Shown in pieces: positions 26,320 to 34,610 of a stretch of 64,000 bases of DNA (position 1 is the stretch's first letter; the number at the start of each line of letters is the position of its first letter). Source of the DNA: Microvirga calopogonii (lineage in GTDB: Bacteria > Pseudomonadota > Alphaproteobacteria > Rhizobiales > Beijerinckiaceae); NCBI RefSeq assembly GCF_003347665.1, contig NZ_QDGA01000017.1:43482-107481 (forward strand). Reading direction: 5' to 3'. Position numbers and translations under genes: made by a program. The notes beneath the pieces are model-generated. The model searched no databases and had not been told where the DNA came from. It worked only from the letters and a program-made list of their open reading frames with translations.

Positions 26320-26745
26320 ATGTTCAAGACGATCCTGGTTCCCGTCGATCTCGGTGAAGTGGAGGCGGCGCAGCCCGCCATCGACAAGGCCGTCGAGCTT
26401 GCAGACGCGTCGGGCGGTTCACTGCGCCTGATCTATGTGCGCGCCATCGTGCCCGTCACCTATATGGAATTCATGCCGCCGACCTTCGACGACGAGCAGC
26501 AGGGCGAGTCGGAGAAGAGGCTGGCCGAGCTGGCCGCCAAGGTGGCTCTTCCGTCCGAGCGCGTCTCCGCCGTGGTCCGGCTCGGCTCGGTCTACAACGA
26601 GGTCCTGGACGAGGCCGAGAAGACCGGCGCCGATCTCGTGGTGATCGGGTCGCACCGGCCGACCATGGCGACCTATCTCCTCGGCTCCAACGCCGCCACC
26701 ATCGTACGCCACGCCAAGTGCTCGGTGCTGGTGGTGCGAGCCTAA
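26320..26745 (+). CDS. universal stress protein (UspA family)
   Basis: A 141-residue single Usp domain. The N-terminal MFKTILVPVDL strand and the ATP-binding type signature VVIGSHRPTMATYLLGSNAATIVRHAKCSVLVVR are both present, indicating a nucleotide-binding UspFG-like subtype. It is cytoplasmic and probably dimeric. It sits 15 bases after the ferredoxin, and a GGAGAG ribosome site lies between them. Function beyond stress adaptation is not readable. Confidence 0.9.
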   Translation: MFKTILVPVDLGEVEAAQPAIDKAVELADASGGSLRLIYVRAIVPVTYMEFMPPTFDDEQQGESEKRLAELAAKVALPSERVSAVVRLGSVYNEVLDEAEKTGADLVVIGSHRPTMATYLLGSNAATIVRHAKCSVLVVRA

Positions 26746-26774
26746 CTCTACGCAACCGATTCAAGCAGTCAAAG

Positions 26775-26799
26775 GCCGGGATATCTCTAATATCCCGGC
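26775..26799. terminator. strong hairpin between the usp gene and the small peptide gene
   Basis: A perfect 10-bp stem GCCGGGATAT with ATATCCCGGC around a five-base loop. The T-tails on both sides are weak (TTAG and, on the other strand, CTTTGA). It lies between convergent genes and probably ends both transcripts. Confidence 0.55.
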
Positions 26800-26842
26800 T
26801 TAGCCCGAAAGACGGGACAGCATCTTCAGGCTGAGGAAGCTC

Positions 26843-26974
26843 TTAGCCCCATTGCGACGGATCGCCCGCACGAGCGATCACAGTTCCTTCGGCCTTCGGA
26901 AACGCCATGGTGGCCGCTGCCGAGCCGATGAGAGTGAGAGCCAGTGCGATTTTGATGCAGATGTTAAGCTTCAT
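26843..26974 (-). CDS. 43-residue secreted peptide of unknown function
   Basis: A short frame starts at the ATG at 26974 with AGGGA 6 bases upstream. It encodes a basic-hydrophobic leader (MKLNICIKIALALTLIGS), then AAATMAFPKAEGTVIARAGD, and ends SQWG before TAA. The first 25 residues form a good signal peptide with an Ala-rich cleavage region; the mature part would be about 18-20 residues. The ribosome site, the leader and the hairpin just downstream support a real gene. I do not recognise the family. It lies in an otherwise empty 396-base gap (26746-27141). Confidence 0.55.
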   Translation of the reverse strand: MKLNICIKIALALTLIGSAAATMAFPKAEGTVIARAGDPSQWG

Positions 26975-27141
26975 GACCATTCCCTATCTGGAATCCCAGA
27001 GCATCCGGTTGAATGCTGGAATGAAACGTTATTTAATATCATTTCATTGTCAATGATGCTGGGCTGGCGGAACGCCTCCCTGCAGGTTTTGCGAGCAATG
27101 TGGCCTGTGGATCAGGCCCAGGCGCCACCGAAAGGCAACGT

Positions 27142-27708
27142 TCAAACCTTCGGCAAAAGCTCCGCCGGCAGCTCGCCTGCCCGGAAGGGGCGGGGCTTGT
27201 TGAGCCGGATCATCGGTTCGATCTGCCACACGCCCACGACGGCGAAGAGCGCGCCCAGCAGGGCCACGCCGGTCGCCCCCATCCGAAGGGCCTGCCAGAT
27301 CATGAGGGCCATGGCCAGCAGCGACGCGACGGCCAGCGCCGAGGTGGGCAGCCAAAGGCCCATGGGCTTGCCGGCCACGAACCGCGCCTGCGGATTGGCC
27401 CGTGCGACGGCCTCGCACAGAGCCTGGGTGAAGCCACGGTATTCCTGGGTCAGTTCCTGAGCCTCGACCAAGCTCTTCCAGTTGAGCGAGTTGAACGTGA
27501 AGGACTTGCCGTCCTTCATGGTCACTTTCGTCCGAAAGGATTTCTGCGCCAGCCGGCCGGGCTCGAAGGTCATGCGCACGGTTTCGACGGCGCCGAGCTG
27601 GACCTCGCGCACCTTGCGGCCGGAATCCACCGTGAGCCTCTCTCCCTTGAGGATGAAGGAAATCGGTCCGCCGAAGGGTTTCGGGCTGTGGGTGTAGGTC
27701 TGGGTCAT
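27142..27708 (-). CDS. hypothetical protein with two membrane spans
   Basis: A 188-residue protein not assigned to a named family. The N-terminal 120 residues look like a soluble beta-rich domain of the PH-like kind (FILKGERLTVDSGRKVREVQLGAVETVRMTF). Two hydrophobic spans follow at about 127-143 and 147-165, and a short basic cytoplasmic tail. The ATG at 27708 is preferred over a GTG six codons earlier. It is 44 bases downstream of the VWA gene on the same strand and may be cotranscribed with it. Confidence 0.7.
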   Translation of the reverse strand: MTQTYTHSPKPFGGPISFILKGERLTVDSGRKVREVQLGAVETVRMTFEPGRLAQKSFRTKVTMKDGKSFTFNSLNWKSLVEAQELTQEYRGFTQALCEAVARANPQARFVAGKPMGLWLPTSALAVASLLAMALMIWQALRMGATGVALLGALFAVVGVWQIEPMIRLNKPRPFRAGELPAELLPKV

Positions 27709-27752
27709 GCGGCTTCTTAGCTGCACATAGATCTTTCGGCAAACGGTGCGGC

Positions 27753-28928
27753 TTACCGCACCAACTCACGCATCGCGTGGTCGATGCCTTCGAGATTGAG
27801 CGGATACATCCGCTCGCCGAAGACCTGCCGGATCAGCGATATCGATTGGGTGTAGCCCCAATGCGGCTGCGGCACCGGGTTCAGCCACACGGCTTTCGGG
27901 AAATGGTCGAGGATACGCCGGAGCCAGGCTTGGCCGGGCTCCTCGTTCCAGTGCTCCACCGAGCCGCCGGGATGCGTCACCTCGTAGGGGCTCATGGAGG
28001 CATCGCCGACGAAGACGACCCGGTAATCGGACGGGTAGGTGCGGATCACGTCGAGGGTGGGGATCACCTCGTCGAAACGGCGGCGGTTCTCCTTCCACAG
28101 GTTCTCGTAGACGCAGTTGTGGAAGTAGAAGTGCTCGAAATGCTTGAACTCGAGCCGCGCCGCCGAGAACAGCTCCTCGGCGATTTCGATGTGCCAGTCC
28201 ATGGAGCCGCCGACGTCGAGGAAGAGCAGCACCTTGACGGCATTGCGGCGTTCGGGCCGCAGGCGCACGTCGAGATAGCCCTTGTGGGCGCTCTCGTGGA
28301 TCGTTTCGTCAAGGTCGAGCTCTTCAGCCGAGCCGGTGCGGGCGAAACGACGCAGGCGGCGCAGCGCGATGCGCATGTTGCGCACACCGAGTTCGACGCT
28401 GTCGTCGAAATCCTTGAACTCGCGTTTGTCCCACACCTTCACGGCGCGGAAATTGCGGTTCTTGTCCTGGCCGATGCGGACGCCTTCCGGGTTGTAGCCA
28501 TAGGCGCCGTAGGGCGAGGTCCCGGCGGTGCCGATCCACTTGTTGCCGCCCTGGTGGCGCCCCTTCTGCTCCTTGAGACGCTCCTTAAGGTTCTCCCAGA
28601 GCTTCTCCCAGCCCATGGCCTCGATCTGCTTCTTCTCCTCGTCCGTGAGGTAGCGCTCGGCCAGCTTGCGCAGCCACTCCTCAGGGATCCCCGCCTCGTC
28701 GACGGCGTGGCCCATGCTCTCGATGCCCTTGAACACATGGGCGAAGACCTGGTCGAACCGGTCGAAATGCCGCTCGTCCTTCACCAGGCACACGCGGGAG
28801 AGATAGTAGAATTCCTCGACGCTCTTGTCGGCGAGGTCGCAGTCGAGCGCCTCCAGCAGGGACAGGTATTCGCGGAAGGAAACCGGCACCTTGGCCGCGC
28901 GCAGCTCAGTGAAGAAGGTCAGGAACAT
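27753..28928 (-). CDS. VWA domain protein, CoxE-like
   Basis: A 391-residue soluble protein of the CoxE/YehP VWA group. The N-terminal half is helical and charged (residues 1-200). The VWA domain begins at about 230 with the metal-site motif DVGGS at 238-242 and continues through HFYFHNCVYE and VFVGDASMSPYE. Such proteins work with MoxR AAA+ ATPases as metal-dependent chaperones. A MoxR gene lies 3.7 kb away at 32636 on the other strand. Start ATG at 28928. A type A repeat lies immediately upstream, so the promoter may sit within or beside it. Confidence 0.88.
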   Translation of the reverse strand: MFLTFFTELRAAKVPVSFREYLSLLEALDCDLADKSVEEFYYLSRVCLVKDERHFDRFDQVFAHVFKGIESMGHAVDEAGIPEEWLRKLAERYLTDEEKKQIEAMGWEKLWENLKERLKEQKGRHQGGNKWIGTAGTSPYGAYGYNPEGVRIGQDKNRNFRAVKVWDKREFKDFDDSVELGVRNMRIALRRLRRFARTGSAEELDLDETIHESAHKGYLDVRLRPERRNAVKVLLFLDVGGSMDWHIEIAEELFSAARLEFKHFEHFYFHNCVYENLWKENRRRFDEVIPTLDVIRTYPSDYRVVFVGDASMSPYEVTHPGGSVEHWNEEPGQAWLRRILDHFPKAVWLNPVPQPHWGYTQSISLIRQVFGERMYPLNLEGIDHAMRELVR

Positions 28929-28931
28929 CGC

Positions 28932-29067
28932 GCCAGAACATCGGACCCGAAAGTGGAGTCCACTTCTGGGATTGATCCGATGTTCAATTCCTTAAGCGGC
29001 GCATCGTTTCCTTAAGCGGCGCATCGTTCTTTGCGGAAAACCGGGTCCACTTTTCCGCACGAGGCGT
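28932..29067. repeat. type A interspersed repeat, copy 3, with internal tandem duplication
   Basis: It contains ACATCGGACCCGAAAGTGGAG, two adjacent 20-base units (CTTAAGCGGCGCATCGTTTC at 28991-29010 and its near copy at 29011-29030), then TTGCGGAAAACCGGGTCCACTTTTCCGCA. The last part can fold as a hairpin. It fills the gap between the VWA gene and the CPA2 antiporter. Confidence 0.7.
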
Positions 29068-29105
29068 CATTGTCGGGCAATCCCCGGGAAGGTCAATAGA
29101 AGGCT

Positions 29106-30953
29106 TCAGGTATCGACCCCGGACCTTTGCCCGGCCACCGCCGAGGGAGCCCGCTTGCCGACGCGCCGACGCGCTTGGAAAACGACCCGGTCCGGATCTC
29201 GCTTCGGGTTCTTCCTGCCGAGGATTTCCCGGAACTCGTCCCGCCGCTCGTGGATCGACGCGATCACGAGACCCATGGGGACACCGATATCGCTCAAGAC
29301 GGCTTCGGTGAGTTGGAGGGACGCCTCGATCGTTTCCGGCACGGCATCGTCCACGCCGAGTTCATAGAGTTGCATCGCATGGCGCGCATCCCGGGCTCTG
29401 GCCACGATGGTGATGTCCGTGCATTCCTGCCGGGCTGCGGACACAACCCCCTCGATGGAACTCAGGGTGTCCAGGGTGATGACGAGGGCGAGCGCCCGGT
29501 CGATTCCGCAGGCGCGCAGGAACTCGGGATAGGTTCCGTCGCCGTAATAGACCGGCTTGCCGGCCTTTCGCTCCGATGCGACGCGGGCAGGGTCGAGGTC
29601 GATGGCGAGATAGGGCACCTCGTGCCGGTCGAGCATCTCGGCGACGAGCTGGCCGACCCGCCCATAGCCGGCGATGATGACGCGTCCGACCTCGTCCGTC
29701 GGCGGCGCAACGGCCACGAGGGGATCAAGCGGCCGACGAACCTCGAGCTTGCGGCCGAGGCGCTGCCCGAAGCGGGCCATGAGCGGGATCGCCACCATGG
29801 TGAGGGTCGTCACGAGGAGAAGGTTCTGGCCGATCCCGGCGGGAACGAGACCGGCAGTCATCGCGGTGCCCAGGATCACGAGTCCGAACTCGCCGCCGGG
29901 CCCGAGGAGCAGCCCCGTCTCGGCCGCCTCGGCGGTGTTGAGGCCGTAGGGGCGTCCGATCACCACGATGGTGAGGCCCTTGATGACGATGACCGTCGCT
30001 GCCAGCGAGAGGATCAGAAGCGGCGCTTCGAGGAAGCGGAACAGGTCGAGGCTCATGCCGACCGAGACGAAGAACACGCCCAGGAGCAGCCCTTTGAAGG
30101 GCTGGATGGTGACATCGACGGCGCGCCGGTATTCCGTCTCGGACAGCAGGATGCCGGCGATGAAGGCGCCGAGTGCCATCGAGAGGCCGCTGACGGCGGC
30201 GATCAGGCTCGTCACCAGCACGACGAGCAGGCAGGCCGCCATGAACAGCTCGGGGCTTTTCGTCGTCGAGACGAATTGAAAGAAGGGCCGCAGGATGAGG
30301 CGACCGAGGCCGATGATCAGAACCAGCGCAATGCCCGCCTGCAGCAGCAGGATGGCAAAGGACGACAGGGTCACATCGGGTTTGCTCGTGTCGAGCACGG
30401 CGATGGTGAACAGGATCGGCGCCACAAGGAGATCCTGGAACAGCAGGGCCGAGAAGCTGGCTCGTCCGGCCGCCGTGTTGAGACGCTTCTGCTCGGCCAG
30501 GACCGGGATCACGATGGCGGTGGACGACAGAGCCAGTGCGAGACCGACCACGGTTGCTCCCGTGATCGTGTCGACGGTCCTGAGGGCATAGAAAGCCAAG
30601 CCCAGGATGAAGGCTCCTGACAGGACCTGGAGGGAGCCAAACCCGAAGACGAGACGCCGCAGGGTGCGAAGGCGCTGCCAGGACAGCTCGATCCCGATGG
30701 TGAACAGGAGGAAGACGACGCCGAACTCGGCCAGCCGCGAGGTGCCCTCAGGGTTCGTGAAGGTCAGCCAATCGACCCAGGGGTAAGTCGGGATGAGCCG
30801 CCCAAGCCCGTAGGGACCCAGCAACGCGCCTGCCGCCAGAAACCCCAGCACCGGGCTGATTCGCAGCCGGTGGAACAGGGGGACGACGATGCCGGCCGTT
30901 GCCAGAAAAAGAATGGGTTCCTGATAGGACTGCAGGTCTATCGCAGCGGCCAT
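29106..30953 (-). CDS. CPA2 monovalent cation:proton antiporter (KefB/YbaL-like)
   Basis: A 615-residue inner-membrane antiporter. The membrane part (about 1-385) has 12-13 spans and the Na+/H+ exchanger fold, with ALALSSTAIVIPVL and GLLLGPGGEFGLVIL motifs. A cytoplasmic RCK/KTN domain (about 410-530) starts with the nucleotide-binding GYGRVGQLVAEML motif and an acidic residue at the strand end (AIDLDPARV). A C-terminal tail of about 70 residues is basic. It exports K+ or Na+ in exchange for H+, with gating through the RCK domain. ATG at 30953. Confidence 0.92.
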   Translation of the reverse strand: MAAAIDLQSYQEPILFLATAGIVVPLFHRLRISPVLGFLAAGALLGPYGLGRLIPTYPWVDWLTFTNPEGTSRLAEFGVVFLLFTIGIELSWQRLRTLRRLVFGFGSLQVLSGAFILGLAFYALRTVDTITGATVVGLALALSSTAIVIPVLAEQKRLNTAAGRASFSALLFQDLLVAPILFTIAVLDTSKPDVTLSSFAILLLQAGIALVLIIGLGRLILRPFFQFVSTTKSPELFMAACLLVVLVTSLIAAVSGLSMALGAFIAGILLSETEYRRAVDVTIQPFKGLLLGVFFVSVGMSLDLFRFLEAPLLILSLAATVIVIKGLTIVVIGRPYGLNTAEAAETGLLLGPGGEFGLVILGTAMTAGLVPAGIGQNLLLVTTLTMVAIPLMARFGQRLGRKLEVRRPLDPLVAVAPPTDEVGRVIIAGYGRVGQLVAEMLDRHEVPYLAIDLDPARVASERKAGKPVYYGDGTYPEFLRACGIDRALALVITLDTLSSIEGVVSAARQECTDITIVARARDARHAMQLYELGVDDAVPETIEASLQLTEAVLSDIGVPMGLVIASIHERRDEFREILGRKNPKRDPDRVVFQARRRVGKRAPSAVAGQRSGVDT

Positions 30954-31089
30954 TGCTTCCTTCCGGTTGAAACCATCTTCGTTCTACCGGCCGGGAATGC
31001 GCAAGCAGTTAATGCTGCCTGAAGCGGAATGGCGGGCGCTACATGAGCGCATGGGAAAGGTCGAGGCTCCCTCCGATGTGCCATCTTCC

Positions 31090-31184
31090 CACGTCATCAC
31101 CGGCCTCGTGCCGGTGATCTCGATTGAAAAGGCACGGCGCCTTATTGAATCGGGATGGCCGGGACAGGCCCGGCCATGACGTGG
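31090..31184 (+). repeat. type B interspersed repeat, copy 2
   Basis: It runs from CACGTCATCACCGGCCTCGT to GGCCCGGCCATGACGTG. Two hairpins (CATCACCGGCCTCGTGCCGGTGATC and GGCCGGGACAGGCCCGGCC) are separated by about 35 bases. It lies upstream of the CPA2 gene and downstream of the trans-sulfuration gene. 30954-31239 holds nothing else I can support. Confidence 0.85.
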
Positions 31185-31239
31185 TGTGTTTCATTCTCGA
31201 CCGCCGTGAGGCCGAGAATGACACGTGAGGCCCGACGTT

Positions 31240-32526
31240 CTAACCCAACGTCGACAGCGCCTGCGCCAGATCCGCCACCAGATCGTCCGGATGCTCGATG
31301 CCGATGGAGACGCGGATGGTGGCGTCGGAAACGCCGAGACGGTCGCGGGTTGCCTTCGGCACGCCGGAATGGGTCGTGGAGGCCGGGTGCGAGATCAGCG
31401 ATTCCGTACCGCCCAGGCTCACGGCCAGCTTGAAGACCTGGAGGGCGTTGAGCACCCGGAAGGCCTCGGCCTCGCCGCCCTTGACGTCGAAGGAGAAGGT
31501 GGAGCCGGGCGCGTCGGACTGCGCCTCGTAAACCGCCTTCGCCCGCGAGCCTTCCGGCAGGTAGGCGAGGTGGTGCACCTTCACCACGCTCGGGTGCTCA
31601 TGCAGGAACTTGGCGACGATCTCCGCATTGCTGTTCGCCGCGTTCATGCGCAGAGCCAGCGTTTCGAGGGAGCGGCCGAGCATCCAGCAGGAATGGGGGT
31701 CGAGCTGGGTGCCGATGGCCGAGCGCAGCAGGCGCACGGTCTTCATCAGCTCCTTCGATCCGAGCGCCGCGCCGGCGATCAGGTCCGAGTGGCCGCCAAC
31801 ATATTTGGTCAGCGAGTAGACCGAGATGTCGGCCCCGTCCTTGAGGGGTTTCTGAAAGAGGGGACCAAGCAGGGTGTTGTCGCAGACGATCACCGGGCGG
31901 TGGCCCTGGGCTTGGCCGATCTCGTCCGCGATCCTCTTGATCAGGGCGATGTCCACCAAGGTGTTGAGCGGATTGGAGGGCGTTTCGATCATGATGACCG
32001 AGACGCGGCCCTTTCCTTGAGCCTCCTTGGCAGCCGCCCTGATGCCGGCCTCGTCCACGCCGTCACCGAAGCCGACCGCCCCGATGTTCATGTTGGCGAG
32101 CGTCTTGGCGATCAGGGTCTCGGTGCCGCCGTACAGGGGCTGCGAGTGGAGGACCACGTCGCCCGGCCGGGCGAAGGCCAGAATGGTCGTCGCGATGGCC
32201 GACATGCCGGAGGAGAACAGGAGGCCGGCCTCCGCCTCCTCGAAGACCGCGAGCCGGTCCTCGACGATTTCGGAATTGGGATGATTGAACCGGGAATAGA
32301 CGAGGCCCGCGGCCTCGCCCTGCGGCGGCTCGCGGCGGCCGGCCACGTAATCGAAGAATTCCTTGCCGTGCTCGGCGCTGTTGAACACGAAGGTGGACGT
32401 CAGGAACACCGGCGGCTTGACCGCCCCTTCCGACAGGGTCGGATCGTATCCGTAGCCCAGCATCAGGGTTTCGGGGTGCAGCTTGTGATTTCCGATTCGG
32501 TCCTTGTGATAGCGATTGTAAGCCAT
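31240..32526 (-). CDS. PLP-dependent trans-sulfuration enzyme (cystathionine gamma-synthase family)
   Basis: A 428-residue Cys/Met metabolism PLP enzyme. The PLP lysine is Lys241 in the [11 protein letters not shown] motif, with the [11 protein letters not shown] phosphate-binding turn (about 105-115), CDNT at 215-218 and the YSRFNHPN active-site loop. The closest activities are cystathionine gamma-synthase, cystathionine beta-lyase and methionine gamma-lyase; which one cannot be told from the sequence. It is cytoplasmic and usually tetrameric. It is divergent from the MoxR operon with a 109-base gap. ATG at 32526. Confidence 0.88.
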   Translation of the reverse strand: MAYNRYHKDRIGNHKLHPETLMLGYGYDPTLSEGAVKPPVFLTSTFVFNSAEHGKEFFDYVAGRREPPQGEAAGLVYSRFNHPNSEIVEDRLAVFEEAEAGLLFSSGMSAIATTILAFARPGDVVLHSQPLYGGTETLIAKTLANMNIGAVGFGDGVDEAGIRAAAKEAQGKGRVSVIMIETPSNPLNTLVDIALIKRIADEIGQAQGHRPVIVCDNTLLGPLFQKPLKDGADISVYSLTKYVGGHSDLIAGAALGSKELMKTVRLLRSAIGTQLDPHSCWMLGRSLETLALRMNAANSNAEIVAKFLHEHPSVVKVHHLAYLPEGSRAKAVYEAQSDAPGSTFSFDVKGGEAEAFRVLNALQVFKLAVSLGGTESLISHPASTTHSGVPKATRDRLGVSDATIRVSIGIEHPDDLVADLAQALSTLG

Positions 32527-32635
32527 AGGTCATTATCCTCCCGGTTTGTTTGTCATGGACTTACCTTATGAGGACGATTGCCGAAAGGTAGGATCAGGCC
32601 ATAGGTTCGGGGTCGTTGGAAGGAACGGTGGAAGA

Positions 32636-33484
32636 ATGGCGCGTTTTGCCGGAACGGAATCGTATGTGGCGACCGAGGATCTCACGGTGGCCGTCAATGC
32701 CGCCATCACCCTGGAGCGGCCGCTTCTGGTGAAGGGCGAGCCCGGCACGGGCAAATCCGTTCTGGCGGAAGAGATCGCCAAGAGCCTGAACGCCCCGCTC
32801 CTGACCTGGCACATCAAGTCGACCACCAAGGCCCAGCAGGGACTTTACGAGTACGACGCCGTTTCGCGCCTGCGCGACAGCCAGCTCGGCGATCCGCGCG
32901 TGTCGGACATCCGCCACTACATCAAGCGCGGCAAGCTGTGGGAGGCTTTCGCCTCCGAGGTGCGGCCCGTGCTGCTGATCGACGAGATCGACAAGGCCGA
33001 CATCGAGTTCCCGAACGACCTGCTGCTGGAACTCGACCGCATGGAGTTCTTCGTCTACGAGACGGGCGAGACGGTGAAGGCGGCCCAACGTCCCATCGTC
33101 ATCATCACGTCGAACAACGAGAAGGAACTGCCGGACGCCTTCCTGCGCCGCTGCTTTTTCCACTACATCAAGTTCCCGGATGCCGAGACCATGGCCCGGA
33201 TCGTCGAGGTGCATTACCCCGGCATCAAGCACCGGCTGGTCGAGGAGGCGCTGAAGATCTTCTTCGATGTGAGGGAGGTTCCCGGGCTGCGTAAGAAGCC
33301 CTCGACCTCGGAGCTGCTCGACTGGCTCAAGCTCCTGCTCTCGGAGGATATCGGTCCCGAGCAGCTGCGGGAGCGCGACACCCGCAAGCTGATTCCACCG
33401 CTCCATGGGGCGCTGCTGAAGAACGAGCAGGATGTGAGCCTGTTCGAGAAGCTTGCTTTCATCGCCAGACGGGAAGGCCGCTGA
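32636..33484 (+). CDS. MoxR-family AAA+ ATPase
   Basis: A 282-residue AAA+ ATPase of the MoxR group. The Walker A GEPGTGKS (about 36-43) is present, as are the Walker B VLLIDEIDKAD region, the sensor 1 ITSNNEKELPDAFLRRC segment and a helical lid. It remodels or inserts metal or cofactors together with a VWA partner; the CoxE-like protein at 27753-28928 is the obvious candidate. The ATG at 32636, preceded by GGAAG, was chosen over the earlier open frame at 32546, which overlaps the divergent promoter. Its TGA overlaps the ATG of the next gene by one base. Confidence 0.92.
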   Translation: MARFAGTESYVATEDLTVAVNAAITLERPLLVKGEPGTGKSVLAEEIAKSLNAPLLTWHIKSTTKAQQGLYEYDAVSRLRDSQLGDPRVSDIRHYIKRGKLWEAFASEVRPVLLIDEIDKADIEFPNDLLLELDRMEFFVYETGETVKAAQRPIVIITSNNEKELPDAFLRRCFFHYIKFPDAETMARIVEVHYPGIKHRLVEEALKIFFDVREVPGLRKKPSTSELLDWLKLLLSEDIGPEQLRERDTRKLIPPLHGALLKNEQDVSLFEKLAFIARREGR

Positions 33485-34008
33485 TGCTTCGTCTCCTGCT
33501 TCTCCGCCATGCCAAAGCCGCCTGGCCTTCGGGCACGCTGGACCTCGACCGGCCCCTCGCCAAGCGGGGGCAGGAAGCCTCCCTCGTCATGGGAGGCTAC
33601 CTGAAGAGCGAACGGCTCGAGCCGGATCTCGTCGTCGTCTCGCCGGCGCGGCGGACGCAGGAGACCTGGGAGCGGGTCCAGCCGTTCCTCGGCGAGATCG
33701 AGATGCGCCGGGACGGGCGGATCTACGAGGCGCCGGTCGGGCGGCTCCTGGACGTCCTGCGCGAGGTGGAGCCCGAAGCCCGCACCCTTCTGCTGATCGG
33801 CCACAATCCCGGCTTCGAGGAACTGGCAAAGCTCCTCATCGGGGAAGGCGACATGGACGGGATCCTAAGGCTTGGGCAGAAATACCCGACGGCCGGTCTG
33901 GCCGTCATCGATTTCGCCTTGGAGGATTGGGCCGATGTCGGTCACAAATCCGGCAGGCTCGAACGCTTCGTCACGCCGAAATCCCTCGGGAGCGGCGAGG
34001 ACGATTAG
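33484..34008 (+). CDS. SixA-like histidine phosphatase
   Basis: A 174-residue single-domain histidine phosphatase of the SixA branch. The catalytic LLRHAKAAW motif is at residues 5-13 and the second histidine is in the IGHNPGFEELAK motif. Relatives dephosphorylate phosphohistidine or small phosphoesters. The start ATG overlaps the MoxR stop (ATGA), which indicates translational coupling. Its stop overlaps the convergent GNAT gene end by four bases. Confidence 0.87.
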   Translation: MLRLLLLRHAKAAWPSGTLDLDRPLAKRGQEASLVMGGYLKSERLEPDLVVVSPARRTQETWERVQPFLGEIEMRRDGRIYEAPVGRLLDVLREVEPEARTLLLIGHNPGFEELAKLLIGEGDMDGILRLGQKYPTAGLAVIDFALEDWADVGHKSGRLERFVTPKSLGSGEDD

Positions 34009-34529
34009 GCTCCTTCAGGCTTCTGAAGGTCCAGGTACAAAAGCTCCTCGTCGTGGAAAACCTCGCCGATGCGGATCGCCTTGTGTTCGATGCCGTAGGG
34101 CTTGAAGCCGAGGTCGTGATAGGTCCGCCGTGCCCTCTCGTTCGTGAGGCCGACAGCCGCTTCGAGCATGATCACATGCCGGGAGGCGTGGTCGATCACC
34201 TGCCGGACCAGGGCTTTCCCGACGCGCTGTCTGCGCCATTCCGGCGTCACGAAGACGCCCCACATCACGCCCTTGTGCCGGGCCTTCACCCGCTCGTAGA
34301 CGGCAAAGCCCGCCATGCCGACGAGTGTGTCTGCGGCGAAGGCGCCGAAGATCGCGTTCGGGCCGGATACGGGAATGCGGGCTTGAATTGTCTCCAGAGG
34401 CAGCGGCGCCTCTTCCTCGTAGCTGGAGCCGAAGGCTTCCGGGCTGCTCTGCAGGGCCTCCAGCCTCAGGTCCCGATAGGCCGGGGCGTCTGCGGGCCGA
34501 AGAGGCCGGATCGAAAAGCTTGCGGACAT
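34005..34529 (-). CDS. GNAT family N-acetyltransferase
   Basis: A 174-residue GNAT acetyltransferase using acetyl-CoA. Motif A (GVFVTPEWRRQRVGKALVRQ) carries the pyrophosphate-binding RRQRVGKA turn, followed by the motif B region ERARRTYHDLGFKPYGIE. It has a single domain and no membrane segment. The acceptor is unknown; the family includes RimI-like and small-molecule enzymes. ATG at 34529. Confidence 0.85.
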   Translation of the reverse strand: MSASFSIRPLRPADAPAYRDLRLEALQSSPEAFGSSYEEEAPLPLETIQARIPVSGPNAIFGAFAADTLVGMAGFAVYERVKARHKGVMWGVFVTPEWRRQRVGKALVRQVIDHASRHVIMLEAAVGLTNERARRTYHDLGFKPYGIEHKAIRIGEVFHDEELLYLDLQKPEGA

Positions 34530-34610
34530 GAGTTCCGACGGTTCATTGCGGGAGAGCCCTCCATGCCGACGTGATCGGACGGAGAGGAGGGCTCTTATAG
34601 ATTAGGTAAA

